64,000 nucleotides of DNA from assembly GCF_019399895.1 (NCBI RefSeq), contig NC_091892.1, forward strand, positions 372,001-436,000, read 5' to 3'. Positions 33,871 through 42,989 of this stretch are shown one piece after another (the first letter of the stretch is position 1; the number at the start of each line of letters is the position of its first letter). The position numbers and the translations under genes were made by a program. Source of the DNA: Cardiocondyla obscurior (lineage: Eukaryota; Arthropoda; Insecta; Hymenoptera; Formicidae). The notes below the pieces were generated by a model. The model did no database searches. It saw nothing but the letters and a program-made list of their open reading frames with translations, and was not told where the DNA came from.

Positions 33871-36800
33871 ATGATAGACACCGGCGCCCAGCCGAATATA
33901 ATTAAAAGAGGGTGCCTCAAACCGTGCGTAGCTATTAATAAAAAAAACATTATACAACTCTCCGGCATAACCGAATCTATAACCGATACTATCGGTTCCG
34001 CTACTATTCGCGTAGCAAAAGATCTTATAACTTTCAATATCGTACCCGACGATTTTCCTATCGTTACGCAGGGAATATTAGGATCGGAATTCTTTATTAG
34101 CAACGACGCTTGCATTAATTACTCCACAAAAGAAATAACTTGGAAAAACGGATCCCTGCCATTCAAAAATCAAAAATCTGTAGTCGTACCTCCCCGAACA
34201 AAAACCGGACTTACTATCTATATTTCGAATCCAGAAAAGAAAACGGGATACGTACCGGGCATGGTACCGTGCAGCGGCGCCTACGCCGGAGACTGCCTGG
34301 TAACATGCGTAAACGATAAAGCTTACATTTCCATCGTTAATACACTAAACCACGAAATTGAAATTCTAATTCCTACCATTCAGATAATCGAATTCGAACA
34401 AATCTCGCGCGATACCCCCCCCTCTGAAAATCCCGAATCGTCGCCGCAGAATCGCGTACACATCGCCGAAACTCTTCGCCCAAGCGCACCGCAAGACAAG
34501 AATATAAATCTCCAGGAAATCGCCCCTGTGTCTCTTAAAAATAAATCTTACGCGGGATCTTCACATCCCTATACGGGTCTCCAAAAAATTCACTCCCGCG
34601 TAAGATCTCGCAAGGCGTCGATAATGAATGTATCGACGACCCTCTCAACCTCTCAAAATAACTCATTTTCCGGAGATTCTCCAAGCTCCACTCCTATCTT
34701 AATAAACGAAAACGATTCACGCGTATCTCAAATTCTACAACTTCTGCGACTTGACCATTTAAATAAAGAGGAAAAAGAAAACATAATTACGATAGTTAGG
34801 ACTTATCACGATCGCTTTTATTTACCGAACGATCAATTAGATAAAACCGATGTAATTTCACACCGCGTTATCACAACCGACGATATTCCAATAAATGTAA
34901 AGCAGTATCGCTTCCCCCCCATTCATCGCAAGGAATTAAACACTCAAGTGGACCAACTTCTCGCCAAGGACATCGTTCAACACTCCACGTCTCCCTACAA
35001 CTCACCCGTTTGGATTGTGCCGAAGAAACCGGACTCGGCGGGAAACAAAAGGTGGAGGATGGTGATTGATTACCGACGCCTCAACGAAAAAACTATTCCG
35101 GACGCATATCCGCTACCAAATATAACGGATATCTTGGATCAGCTTGGTGGAGCAAAATATTTCTCGATACTGGACTTGGCAAGCGGGTTTCACCAAATAC
35201 CACTGCACGAAGAAGACATAGAGAAAACAGCGTTTTCCACCCCTTACGGCCACTATGAATTTACTCGGATGCCGTTCGGATTGCGGAACGCTCCTGCTAC
35301 CTTCCAACGCCTCATGGATCAGGTACTCACTGGACTCCAGGGGAACGAATTGTTCGTATACATGGACGACATCGTCATCTACGCGAGCTCACTGAGGGAA
35401 CACGATATTAAAATTGCCAAATTAATGCAGCGACTGCGCCAAGCAAATTTAACGCTACAAATTGATAAATGCGAATTTCTCCATCTCGAAGTAATTTACT
35501 TGGGCCACATCATCGGAAAAGAAGGCGTGCGCCCTGATCCCAAAAAGATATCCGCAATTAAACATTTTCCGGCACCGAAAAATTGTAAAAATATACGACA
35601 ATTTTTAGGCCTCGCTGGCTATTATCGCCGATTTATTAAAGACTTTTCAAAAATAGCTAGCCCACTGTCAAACTTATTAAAAAAGGAAGTCATTTTCCGA
35701 TGGAACGAGGAAACGCAAAATGCTTTCGACTCTTTGAGAGAATTATTGTGTAAAGAACCGATCTTGCAGTACCCGGATTATGAAAAAGAATTTATCCTAA
35801 CTACAGACGCCTCAAATTACGCGATAGGAAGCGTACTTAGCCAAGGAATTTTGGGGCAGGACCTTCCTATAGCATACACTTCTAGAGTCCTGAACCCTGC
35901 CGAGAAAAATTATTCAACGATCGAAAAAGAATTATTAGCTATCACGTATAGTATAAATCATTTCCGACCATACCTCTACGGAAGGAAATTCCTCCTTGTC
36001 ACAGACCATCAACCACTTACATGGCTTCATCGCGTCAAGGATCCGACATCGCGACTAATGAGGTGGCGCCTCAAATTAGAAGAATACGAATACAAAATTA
36101 TATATAAAAGCGGCTCAACAAATAAAAATGCCGACGCTCTATCTCGAAATCCTATCCAAGACATTTCCTACCTTTCTCTCTACCCAATACAAAAAAAATT
36201 TCGCCTAGATCACAACCAGCAATGGAAAATAGTTAAAGAAGATCAAGATACCGATGATGAAGATTTACCGAGGAAAAATCCCCTCCCAAGGGGTGACCAA
36301 AAAGCGAAACCATCCGTGACGCACTCGGGAAAATCTGAGGTATCCGAAGATACCCCTCCTCACTCCCCTCCCGTCCAAAATATTTTCCCTTCCACTAATT
36401 CTGTACTATTAAAGGAAGTCGGAGTACCTCTGACTGGAAGAAATGATCACGTCGTCATTTTTATCGCCGCTGACGGATCTCCGTTAGACGACGCAGCCCA
36501 CGAGCTCCACGTAAACGAACAATTTTCGAACATCGATTCGATCGCATTAGGAAGAGCGCGAGTACTGCAATCAAACCAATCTGCACGCTACATAATCGCA
36601 CTACCATTAAGAGAACGAAGAAATACTCCGCAAGACGAAAATATTCTTCAAGAATGTTTTCGATCTCTTTTGGATGTTATAATTGAGCTAGAAATTTACT
36701 CATTCAGTATTCGAAAGGCCAAAAGCACTTCCACTATTCCCTGGACCGAAATCATGGAATTATTAAAGGATCTTACAACGCTTCACCCAATAACTATAAC

Positions 36801-37869
36801 AATCTGCACAGGCACCACGATGATACCCCCTCCTGAGGAACGTCAAAAAATAATTCAAGAATATCACGGATCTACCGCCGGTGGACACAAAGGGATAAAT
36901 AAAACGTATCATCGTATTAAACGATACTATTTCTGGAAAAATATAAAGCTCGACATCCAGCAGCATATTAAACAATGCCGTCCTTGCCAGGAACAAAAAT
37001 TAGTAAGAAATAAAGTCCGACAACCCATGATACTCACGGACACTCCAGGCCGCGCCTTCGACAAAATAGCTCTCGACATCTTGGGACCCTTCAGAAGAAC
37101 TTCTCGAGGAAATGCGTACGTTTTAACAATTCAAGATCTCCTCACGAAATATTCAATATACGTTCCTATCGGAGATCTTACAGCTGAAACCACTGCTGCT
37201 TCGTTTATAAACAATTTTATTTGTCGATTCGGATGCCCCAGAAGCATATTAACCGATCAAGGGACTAATTTTATGAGCAATCTATTTAAATACATTGCCA
37301 AAAGCTTTCGAATACGACACCTCAGAACGACCGCTCACCATCCTCAATCTAATGGATCACTGGAAAGATCACACATTGTTCTCACCGAATATCTCAAATG
37401 CTTCTTAGAAGCTGAAAACGACTGGGATGGATTAATAGAACGCGCCAATTTTTCATACAATACCGCAGTACACGAAAGAACGGGGTACACCCCCCATGAA
37501 CTAGTCTTCGGAGTAACAGCACGCCTCCCCTCCGCCCACTGTTCTCTCGTCGAGTCTGAAACCTATCCGGTCTACTTGACGAATCTCATCAGCGACATCC
37601 GCCAACTTCAAGACACCGCCCGAAACCGACTAAATAAAAATAAATTGCGATCCAAGGAATATTACGATAAACGCGCACACCCGGAAAATTTCGAAGTAGG
37701 AAACTATGTACTTTTGTTAAATAACAGTAAAATCGGCAAACTCGATAAAGAATATTTCGGACCGTATCTAATTACTGAAATCTTAGACCGAGGAAACATA
37801 CGAATAAAAATAAGAAATACGACACGAGTAGTACACTCAAATCGATTAAAGAAATGCGCTTATTCATAG
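33871..37869 (+). CDS. gypsy Pol polyprotein with extra macro-like module
   Basis: Domains in order, counted from the ATG at 33871: aspartic protease (IDTGAQPNII near residue 3), reverse transcriptase (YMDDIVIYAS near 497), RNase H (TTDASNYAIG near 645), an extra segment at about 850-980, the integrase zinc domain (HGSTAGGHKGINKTYHRI with CRPCQ, about 998-1040), the integrase core (Asp near 1068, Asp in LTDQGTNF, Glu in SNGSLERSH), and a C-terminal tail ending HSNRLKKCAYS. The real frame opens upstream of this ATG and overlaps gag in the -1 frame, so Pol is probably made as a Gag-Pol fusion by -1 frameshifting. All catalytic residues are present and the frame is unbroken, so it could be functional. 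The extra segment resembles a macro domain in pattern (see findings). Confidence 0.93.
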   Translation: MIDTGAQPNIIKRGCLKPCVAINKKNIIQLSGITESITDTIGSATIRVAKDLITFNIVPDDFPIVTQGILGSEFFISNDACINYSTKEITWKNGSLPFKNQKSVVVPPRTKTGLTIYISNPEKKTGYVPGMVPCSGAYAGDCLVTCVNDKAYISIVNTLNHEIEILIPTIQIIEFEQISRDTPPSENPESSPQNRVHIAETLRPSAPQDKNINLQEIAPVSLKNKSYAGSSHPYTGLQKIHSRVRSRKASIMNVSTTLSTSQNNSFSGDSPSSTPILINENDSRVSQILQLLRLDHLNKEEKENIITIVRTYHDRFYLPNDQLDKTDVISHRVITTDDIPINVKQYRFPPIHRKELNTQVDQLLAKDIVQHSTSPYNSPVWIVPKKPDSAGNKRWRMVIDYRRLNEKTIPDAYPLPNITDILDQLGGAKYFSILDLASGFHQIPLHEEDIEKTAFSTPYGHYEFTRMPFGLRNAPATFQRLMDQVLTGLQGNELFVYMDDIVIYASSLREHDIKIAKLMQRLRQANLTLQIDKCEFLHLEVIYLGHIIGKEGVRPDPKKISAIKHFPAPKNCKNIRQFLGLAGYYRRFIKDFSKIASPLSNLLKKEVIFRWNEETQNAFDSLRELLCKEPILQYPDYEKEFILTTDASNYAIGSVLSQGILGQDLPIAYTSRVLNPAEKNYSTIEKELLAITYSINHFRPYLYGRKFLLVTDHQPLTWLHRVKDPTSRLMRWRLKLEEYEYKIIYKSGSTNKNADALSRNPIQDISYLSLYPIQKKFRLDHNQQWKIVKEDQDTDDEDLPRKNPLPRGDQKAKPSVTHSGKSEVSEDTPPHSPPVQNIFPSTNSVLLKEVGVPLTGRNDHVVIFIAADGSPLDDAAHELHVNEQFSNIDSIALGRARVLQSNQSARYIIALPLRERRNTPQDENILQECFRSLLDVIIELEIYSFSIRKAKSTSTIPWTEIMELLKDLTTLHPITITICTGTTMIPPPEERQKIIQEYHGSTAGGHKGINKTYHRIKRYYFWKNIKLDIQQHIKQCRPCQEQKLVRNKVRQPMILTDTPGRAFDKIALDILGPFRRTSRGNAYVLTIQDLLTKYSIYVPIGDLTAETTAASFINNFICRFGCPRSILTDQGTNFMSNLFKYIAKSFRIRHLRTTAHHPQSNGSLERSHIVLTEYLKCFLEAENDWDGLIERANFSYNTAVHERTGYTPHELVFGVTARLPSAHCSLVESETYPVYLTNLISDIRQLQDTARNRLNKNKLRSKEYYDKRAHPENFEVGNYVLLLNNSKIGKLDKEYFGPYLITEILDRGNIRIKIRNTTRVVHSNRLKKCAYS

Positions 37870-38390
37870 TTCTAATAAGAATCGTTTTCCTTTCTCTTAC
37901 TTCTCTTTCCTATTATTTTCCTCTTTTTTTTTATTTTTTTTTTATTTTAGGCAAAAACCTTTTATGGTCAAGCCGCAGGAAAATAGCAAATTGCCAGCAA
38001 TAAAATTTTCTTTTATTACATACGTTTAATTAAAACTAATAAATATTCGAATTATTTTTCTCTAGAATTAAGGATTTAAAATGACTGTAACGCTCTAAAG
38101 TAGAGACCTCACTCTTTTCTATTCCTTTTTTTTTATCTTATTATCATTATCTTTTTCTTTATTCTTCCTTTTCTTTGAGGAGGAAAGAGCATTCCAGTCA
38201 TTTAAAGCGATATAAAAGGAAAGAAAACTTCCTACTAAACGTTAAGTATTAAGAAAATATTCTAAATGTAATGCAACCTCGAAACAAATCCCGAGCCAAA
38301 CACATATATATACCGGACGCTTCCGAACGTACTCCAGAACCTATAAAACGAATGGGCTCATCAAGCTCGCCAGCTCACTACGTTCATACT
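37870..38390. other. gypsy 3' untranslated region, no env
   Basis: About 520 bp separate the pol stop from the polypurine tract. It is pyrimidine-rich in parts and has no open frame of note, so the element lacks an envelope gene. Confidence 0.75.
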
Positions 38391-38402
38391 TAAGAAGGGG
38401 GA
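38391..38402 (+). other. polypurine tract of gypsy element
   Basis: AAGAAGGGGGA directly precedes the 3' LTR. Confidence 0.75.
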
Positions 38403-39424
38403 TGTTACGTCCGGAAGCCTCCACAATATATATATTTCTTTTTTTTTTTGGCTTCTTTTCCTTTCAATATTTTTCTTTTCTTTCGTCTAAATTAATTACT
38501 TTGATGTATCGGCGTACCATTATCGTTACCTAACACCGGTGATTGTCGCGCGGTCGATACATCGTGATGTATCGATTATTATACCGATCGGCCGCCCGAC
38601 ACATCACCCGGTGCTCACGCCCGTGCTCATGCTCTCGATCACGCCCGCGTACACGTGAACATCACGTACTTAAGACACTGCCTAGTTATAATTTTGCAAT
38701 TAAAAGAGCAGCGATAAATTGGGCGCCATACAGCGAAGCCAAACGTGAAAGGATTTAAAGAAAAACTTAAAACATCTACTAAATAATTCAATTTAACAAT
38801 AAAACAAACGAGAGAAAAGAAAAATAGGCTGTACGCCTTTTTAATAAAACAAATACTAATAAACCGAAAAAGCATTATATCCAGACATCCTAAAGAAGCG
38901 ATTACGAAAACTCAAAACCCGAAAACAACGAAGATTTAACGATTAAATGAGAAAATTAAAATTAGATATGCGTGCAATGCGGAAGTAAAACTAGGTATGA
39001 AAAAACAAGACTCTCATTTAACGGTTAAACAAAATAGTTAGGCGCGAGCGACCCACGCCAGCGAAATCACGACCATATAAAAGGGATAAAGACCTTATCG
39101 AAGTTGCAAAATTAAATGTTCAAATTATCGAAAAATCGAAATCCTTCACAAAGGAATTTCGCGGGGCAAAGGGAGAATCCTTGCTCCCCTCGCCCTCGGA
39201 GCCTAACATCTACTCATATAAAAGTCGCGAATTTTCGGACCTGTGATCGCATTATCGTCTCAACGATCTCCGACGACGAAGACCACCAGGAAGCGCAAGA
39301 CTGTACGAGCGAAGAAATTAAAAGCAGTTAAAAGTACAAACTCTCACGTCGCTTGAATTTAAAACCTTAAGGGCTTAAAGCGCGCTTCTCCAAAGCGATC
39401 GCGCCTCACTATCCCTTCCTCCAG

Positions 39425-39636
39425 AGCCACGGCGCGCTGCCCCGAGTAGCGATCGCCGCCTCGCCTCCTTCACTCCGAGCCACGGCGCGCTGCTCCGAGT
39501 AGCGATCGCCGCCTCACCTCCTTCACTCCGAGCCACGGCGCGCTGCTCCGAGTAGCGATCGCCGCCTCACCTCCCTCACCCTGAGCCACGGCGCGCTGCC
39601 CCGAGTAGCGATCGCCGCCTCGCTTCCTCGACTCCG
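39425..39636. repeat. four 53 bp tandem repeats in 3' LTR
   Basis: Units begin at 39425, 39478, 39531 and 39584, each with GCGATCGC. Units two and three share CTGCTCCGAG variants, showing local homogenisation independent of the 5' LTR array. Confidence 0.92.
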
Positions 39637-39762
39637 AAATTCACCACGCTATTCCGAACAATTACTATCGCTTCTAATCGAACCCGTCGATCCTTGGTTG
39701 CGCGCTGAGCCACTTAAGAATAGCGTAGCAACTGAATTTAACCTATCTCCAATTTTTTGTAG

Positions 39763-39954
39763 ATGAATAACGAATTTGTCGCAAATCACTACGCCCGATG
39801 GACTCCTTACCGGCTTACAACCCCTGCTCCGCCTCTCTTTAAACGAACTGTAAGCCACAATACAAGGGGAAATTCTTGGGAATGGGTATACGAACTACCT
39901 CTCGAGACACGGATAAAAATTAGAAAACAAATTAATGACGTATTAAATAATTAA
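39763..39954 (+). CDS. LTR-encoded ORF A, 3' LTR copy
   Basis: Same length (63 aa) as the copy at 31719 and preceded by CAATTTTTTGTAG. Four residues differ (positions 3, 5, 28 and 29). In the 3' LTR this frame lies between pol and the final poly(A) signal, so a spliced subgenomic RNA could express it the way some retroviruses express LTR genes. No family was recognised. Confidence 0.6.
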   Translation: MNNEFVANHYARWTPYRLTTPAPPLFKRTVSHNTRGNSWEWVYELPLETRIKIRKQINDVLNN

Positions 39955-40003
39955 CGAAAACCTCAAAGTAAAAGCTTCATTTCATCTCTACACTTTATTA
40001 TAG

Positions 40004-40429
40004 ACGAACAAAAGGAGACACAGAGGCCGGAGATCTTGCCGCGCTGGGCGACGAGAAAAGGCGCGGCAACTGATTCGCAACTTTAAGACGCCGGGAATAT
40101 TTAATCCGGCTGTCTTCCCGATAGGACCCACACCGGCTCCCGTGGGATATAAGACGCCACCGCGGGACACGATTTTCACACCGCCAGCGGTCCCTCCTCC
40201 GCGACCCCCTACCGCGCAACCGCCAAAAGCGCTTCCGCCGCGACCCTCCGCATCATCGTTGCCGCGAATAATAAAAGTAGAGGATTTTAAACCGCGCGTT
40301 AAAATCGTCAACCTTGCGCCCGTTCTACCTATTCCACAAACACCTAAAACGGGGACGCCTGTAGGAACAATTGTACAGAGAAGTAGCCAACAGATTAACA
40401 AAAAATGGGATTGGCTGATGAAAGTCTAA
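40004..40429 (+). CDS. LTR-encoded ORF B, 3' LTR copy
   Basis: The frame is open from the acceptor-like CACTTTATTATAG to the stop, 426 nt, exactly as in the 5' LTR. The product keeps the basic start, the proline-rich centre and the WDWLMK end. Seven codons change the amino acid and 19 are silent relative to the 5' LTR copy. Confidence 0.6.
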   Translation, partial: TNKRRHRGRRSCRAGRREKARQLIRNFKTPGIFNPAVFPIGPTPAPVGYKTPPRDTIFTPPAVPPPRPPTAQPPKALPPRPSASSLPRIIKVEDFKPRVKIVNLAPVLPIPQTPKTGTPVGTIVQRSSQQINKKWDWLMKV

Positions 40430-41102
40430 AATAAAATAGCGAAATTAATTTCTACACACATACTATCTTTTTTTTTCTTTCTCCCTTCTCATCACACATT
40501 CTTAGACCGCGAACGAAAACAATATCGGACGTAACAATACGTATGCTTATATAATAATCAGTTTTCTTCGTTGAAACAAAAGTAGTAATATCTTTTTATT
40601 TTACTTTGTTCTTATGTTCAAAAATATTTTAGTTAAAAGATATGTTTGTTAAATGATTTGTGCGTTACATAAATATATGTTAATATATGCATAATAAATA
40701 TATGTTACTAATATATTTAATAGTCAAAAAATATGTGATTTTTTTTATGATTAGATTTTAAGTCACTCTCGATTAATATGTGTTTTGTACGTGTACCAAA
40801 GATAAGTGTATTATGTAAAATTGAATCAGTTACATTGTATCCATTCGTCAATTTTTATTTATGTACAAAATAAAAGAAACCATGTTTTATTTTACATTTT
40901 GCTTTATTTTATTTAGTAAGTAAACTAATTAACATTTTACTCTCTGTAATATACAATGTATTATATTATTGTACTAGATTTATAAGATATTCACGGCGAA
41001 TCAGTCCTCTTCTATCGTTAAGTAATCGATCAAAGAAAATATTTTCCTCATTATTGTTGTTGGCATTTTCTTCTAAGCCGTCACATATAAAATCGTTGAT
41101 AT

Positions 41103-41332
41103 TGTTACGCACGGCGACTCAGGCGACGGCCTCGCTCACACTAGTTCACTCCGCTGCAGCGCTCTCACTTTCTCTCACACTCACTCCGCGTCACTCCCGC
41201 CGTGAAAGAAATAACACAGACTTAGAAAAGAACTGATTTAATTGTAACCTTTACGTAACAACAACGCCCGTCAACGTCACGGGTCAGACTAACAAAATTC
41301 TCTTTAAACAACAAGCTGTCCCCTAGCAACAC
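41103..41332. mobile_element. LTR-like 230 bp insert in Harbinger copy 2
   Basis: The segment starts TGTTACGCACGG and ends CCTAGCAACA, with TG...CA ends, and has no counterpart in copy 1. No target duplication flanks it, and 1.2 kb of Harbinger sequence is missing at this point. A solo LTR formed by recombination between two separate insertions would give this picture. It is not the same sequence as the other LTRs in this window. Confidence 0.55.
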
Positions 41333-41521
41333 GCTTTAAATTTCCACGAACGCAAACCCGTTCTGCAAATTTATTTGCCTCGTAATTCCATTGATCACAT
41401 TCTTCATCACTACTCTTTTCACACTTGAGTCTTTCAGTAATGGTTTTCAATAAATTATGTCCATTTATTGTAGCAATTGCAACAATGACATTTCGTCGAT
41501 GCTCCTCCATTTTTGAAAACA
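41333..41521 (-). pseudogene. Harbinger transposase remnant, copy 2
   Basis: The first exon reads from MEEHRRNVIV (ATG at 41521) for about 60 codons with only a few substitutions relative to copy 1, then runs into the LTR-like insert and stops. A second remnant (GCMDDINDF-type end of the protein) follows on the other side of the insert at about 40980-41100. Confidence 0.85.
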
Positions 41522-41632
41522 CACCAAGTATCTGTGAGAAGCGTTCGGCGACACTCAACACTCGAAGGCACACGGTTTCCCCACTACCTATCCACTGAAA
41601 CTCACGAAATCTCACGTTTCCGAACGCAGCTT

Positions 41633-42062
41633 AACATCGATGTTGCTCGGAGCTAAAATTCCCATCACTGCCGCGAAACGACACTACCCTCATGTTATTA
41701 GACTCCATGTAAGAATTAACTAAAAGAATGGACTGCATGGAATCCGAACGTAATACGTCAGGAGCACGGAGTAGTATAAGGAAACTAAGCTCTGTATATG
41801 AAAGGTGGGACGACTTTTGGCCGAACTAATGCGAAAATTGGCCAAAAGGAACATTAGCGCTTCTTATGGGAAAATTCAGTACTATAGCGTTTGTGTGGCG
41901 CGCGTTGTTTGTAACGCTTTGATCTCATCCTTGTCAGTATTATTTTGACTGCTTGACATATAAAATAGAACAACCGGTTAGATCTTTGTTGAGAATATAG
42001 TAAATTAATTTTAAAATTAGATTGTTATAAAATTTTTATGTACAATTAATTTTTAAAATTTA
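41633..42062. other. short intergenic spacer
   Basis: About 430 bp without recognisable content between the Harbinger terminus and the split ORF. Confidence 0.6.
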
Positions 42063-42764
42063 TTACATTTTACAAGAAAAGTTGTAAATAAAATGCAAAA
42101 AAGCGTTGAATTCATCGAACGTAGTAATTTTAATAAATTTTGAAAAAGGAATTATTTTGTTATTTATAAATACTTTGACACTCATATTATTTAGAACTGC
42201 TACACTTTTTTTTATAGTAGCATCATCTTCTATTTTTTGAACTCCAAAAAATAAGTCGTTTCCTTTTGTGTGACACCACATTTCATTTGGCAATTTTAAT
42301 TTGTCTAAATTATTTTTTAAATAATTAAAGTTGAATTCAGTTTGTGAATTTAGTGTTTTTCTAATACAGGGTTTTTCTTCATTGCTACTGGAAGGCCGTT
42401 GGGATCGACAAGCGGTCGATCCGCGCGAACACTACGCTGGCACGAGGTCGGCTCGTGAAAATAGCGCGCCGAGCTAGATCAACGGGGAAAAAATACAGGT
42501 CGGGAGCAGGTGAATTCGAAAAGGAGCGACTGGAGTCAGTCGAGAGAAGATACGGGTCTCGTACGGAACGAAAGATAGCCGACGCGAAATATATATAGAG
42601 ATAGATAACGACCGCGAGATTTCTGTAACTTTATTGTATATACTTTACAACGTAATAAAATAAGAAGTGAGTGTCAAAGAAACCGCTCGAGTGATTATTC
42701 ATAAAGGCAACGTAAAAGACCTTACACTACTTTTGTTCTGATTTTGATGTATATTTGACTCCAT
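42063..42764 (-). pseudogene. unrecognised ORF split by a solo LTR
   Basis: On the minus strand a frame starts at ATG 42764 (MESNIHQNQNKS) and ends at TAA 42063. The 338 bp solo LTR at 42389-42726 plus one copy of its 4 bp target duplication interrupt it. Without them the frame is continuous for 119 codons, which shows that it was an open frame before the insertion. The C-terminal part has an alternating hydrophobic pattern (SVAVLNNMSVKVFINNKII). I do not recognise the family; it could be a fragment of a DNA-transposon protein or of a host gene. It may also continue upstream across splice sites. Confidence 0.6.
42389..42726. mobile_element. solo LTR (338 bp)
   Basis: Starts TGGAAGG and ends CCTTACA, a 7 bp inverted pair apart from one base, with TG...CA ends. 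It is flanked by the 4 bp direct repeat CTAC (42385-42388 and 42727-42730). It contains a TATATATAG-type box near 42590 and AATAAAATAAG near 42655. The 4 bp duplication fits Ty3/gypsy. It interrupts the ORF at 42063-42764. Confidence 0.85.
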
Positions 42765-42989
42765 GATGCTTATTCCACTGTTGGTTATTTAATATATGTT
42801 CTTAATTTTTTAATTGATGACTGTTTTAACAGAACCTAAAACATCTTCAAATTTAGAATTCACAAAAATAAATATAAATCAACAAATACTATATAATAAA
42901 TACTTACATAAACTGCAAACAGTTAATGTGAATTAATTAATGTTCCAAATGCATTAAATTTAATTTATCCTTTTGGTCTTCTTTTCTAT

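Larger units (their letters stand above)
30306..40536 (+). mobile_element. Ty3/gypsy LTR retrotransposon with very long coding LTRs
   Basis: Direct repeats of 2176 and 2134 bp flank an interior with a primer-binding site, gag, pol in the -1 frame and a polypurine tract. LTR ends are TGTTACGTCCG and CGGACGTAACA, an 11 bp inverted pair. There is no env. The flanks do not form a target duplication (TATAT on the left, ATACG on the right), and the right flank is Harbinger DNA while the left is not. Together with LTR divergence of several percent this suggests a recombinant between two elements. Both main frames are open. The element belongs to the arthropod gypsy group related to 17.6/297, judged from pol motifs. 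Confidence 0.93.
38403..40536 (+). repeat. 3' LTR of gypsy element (2134 bp)
   Basis: Same structure as the 5' LTR: TATA box at 39076, four instead of five 53 bp repeats, both LTR frames, and AATAAA at 40430-40435. It abuts Harbinger copy 2 directly, with no target duplication matching the left flank. Confidence 0.92.
40537..41632 (-). mobile_element. PIF/Harbinger copy 2, inverted and truncated
   Basis: Reverse complement of copy 1. Its 5' terminus (TTTCCGAACGCAGCTT, ending about 41632) and the first transposase exon are present. The remainder is missing in two places. An internal block corresponding to copy 1 positions about 5605-6803 is replaced by a 230 bp LTR-like segment. Everything beyond the equivalent of copy 1 position about 8182 is cut off by the gypsy 3' LTR. 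Copy 2 lacks the solo LTR of copy 1 and so gives its empty site. Sequence identity to copy 1 is very high in shared parts. Confidence 0.9.

Noticed and set aside
37870..38402. Possible env gene between gypsy pol and the 3' LTR
   Set aside because: Only about 530 bp are available, with no open frame, signal peptide or membrane segment. The BEL/Pao element also has no room for one.
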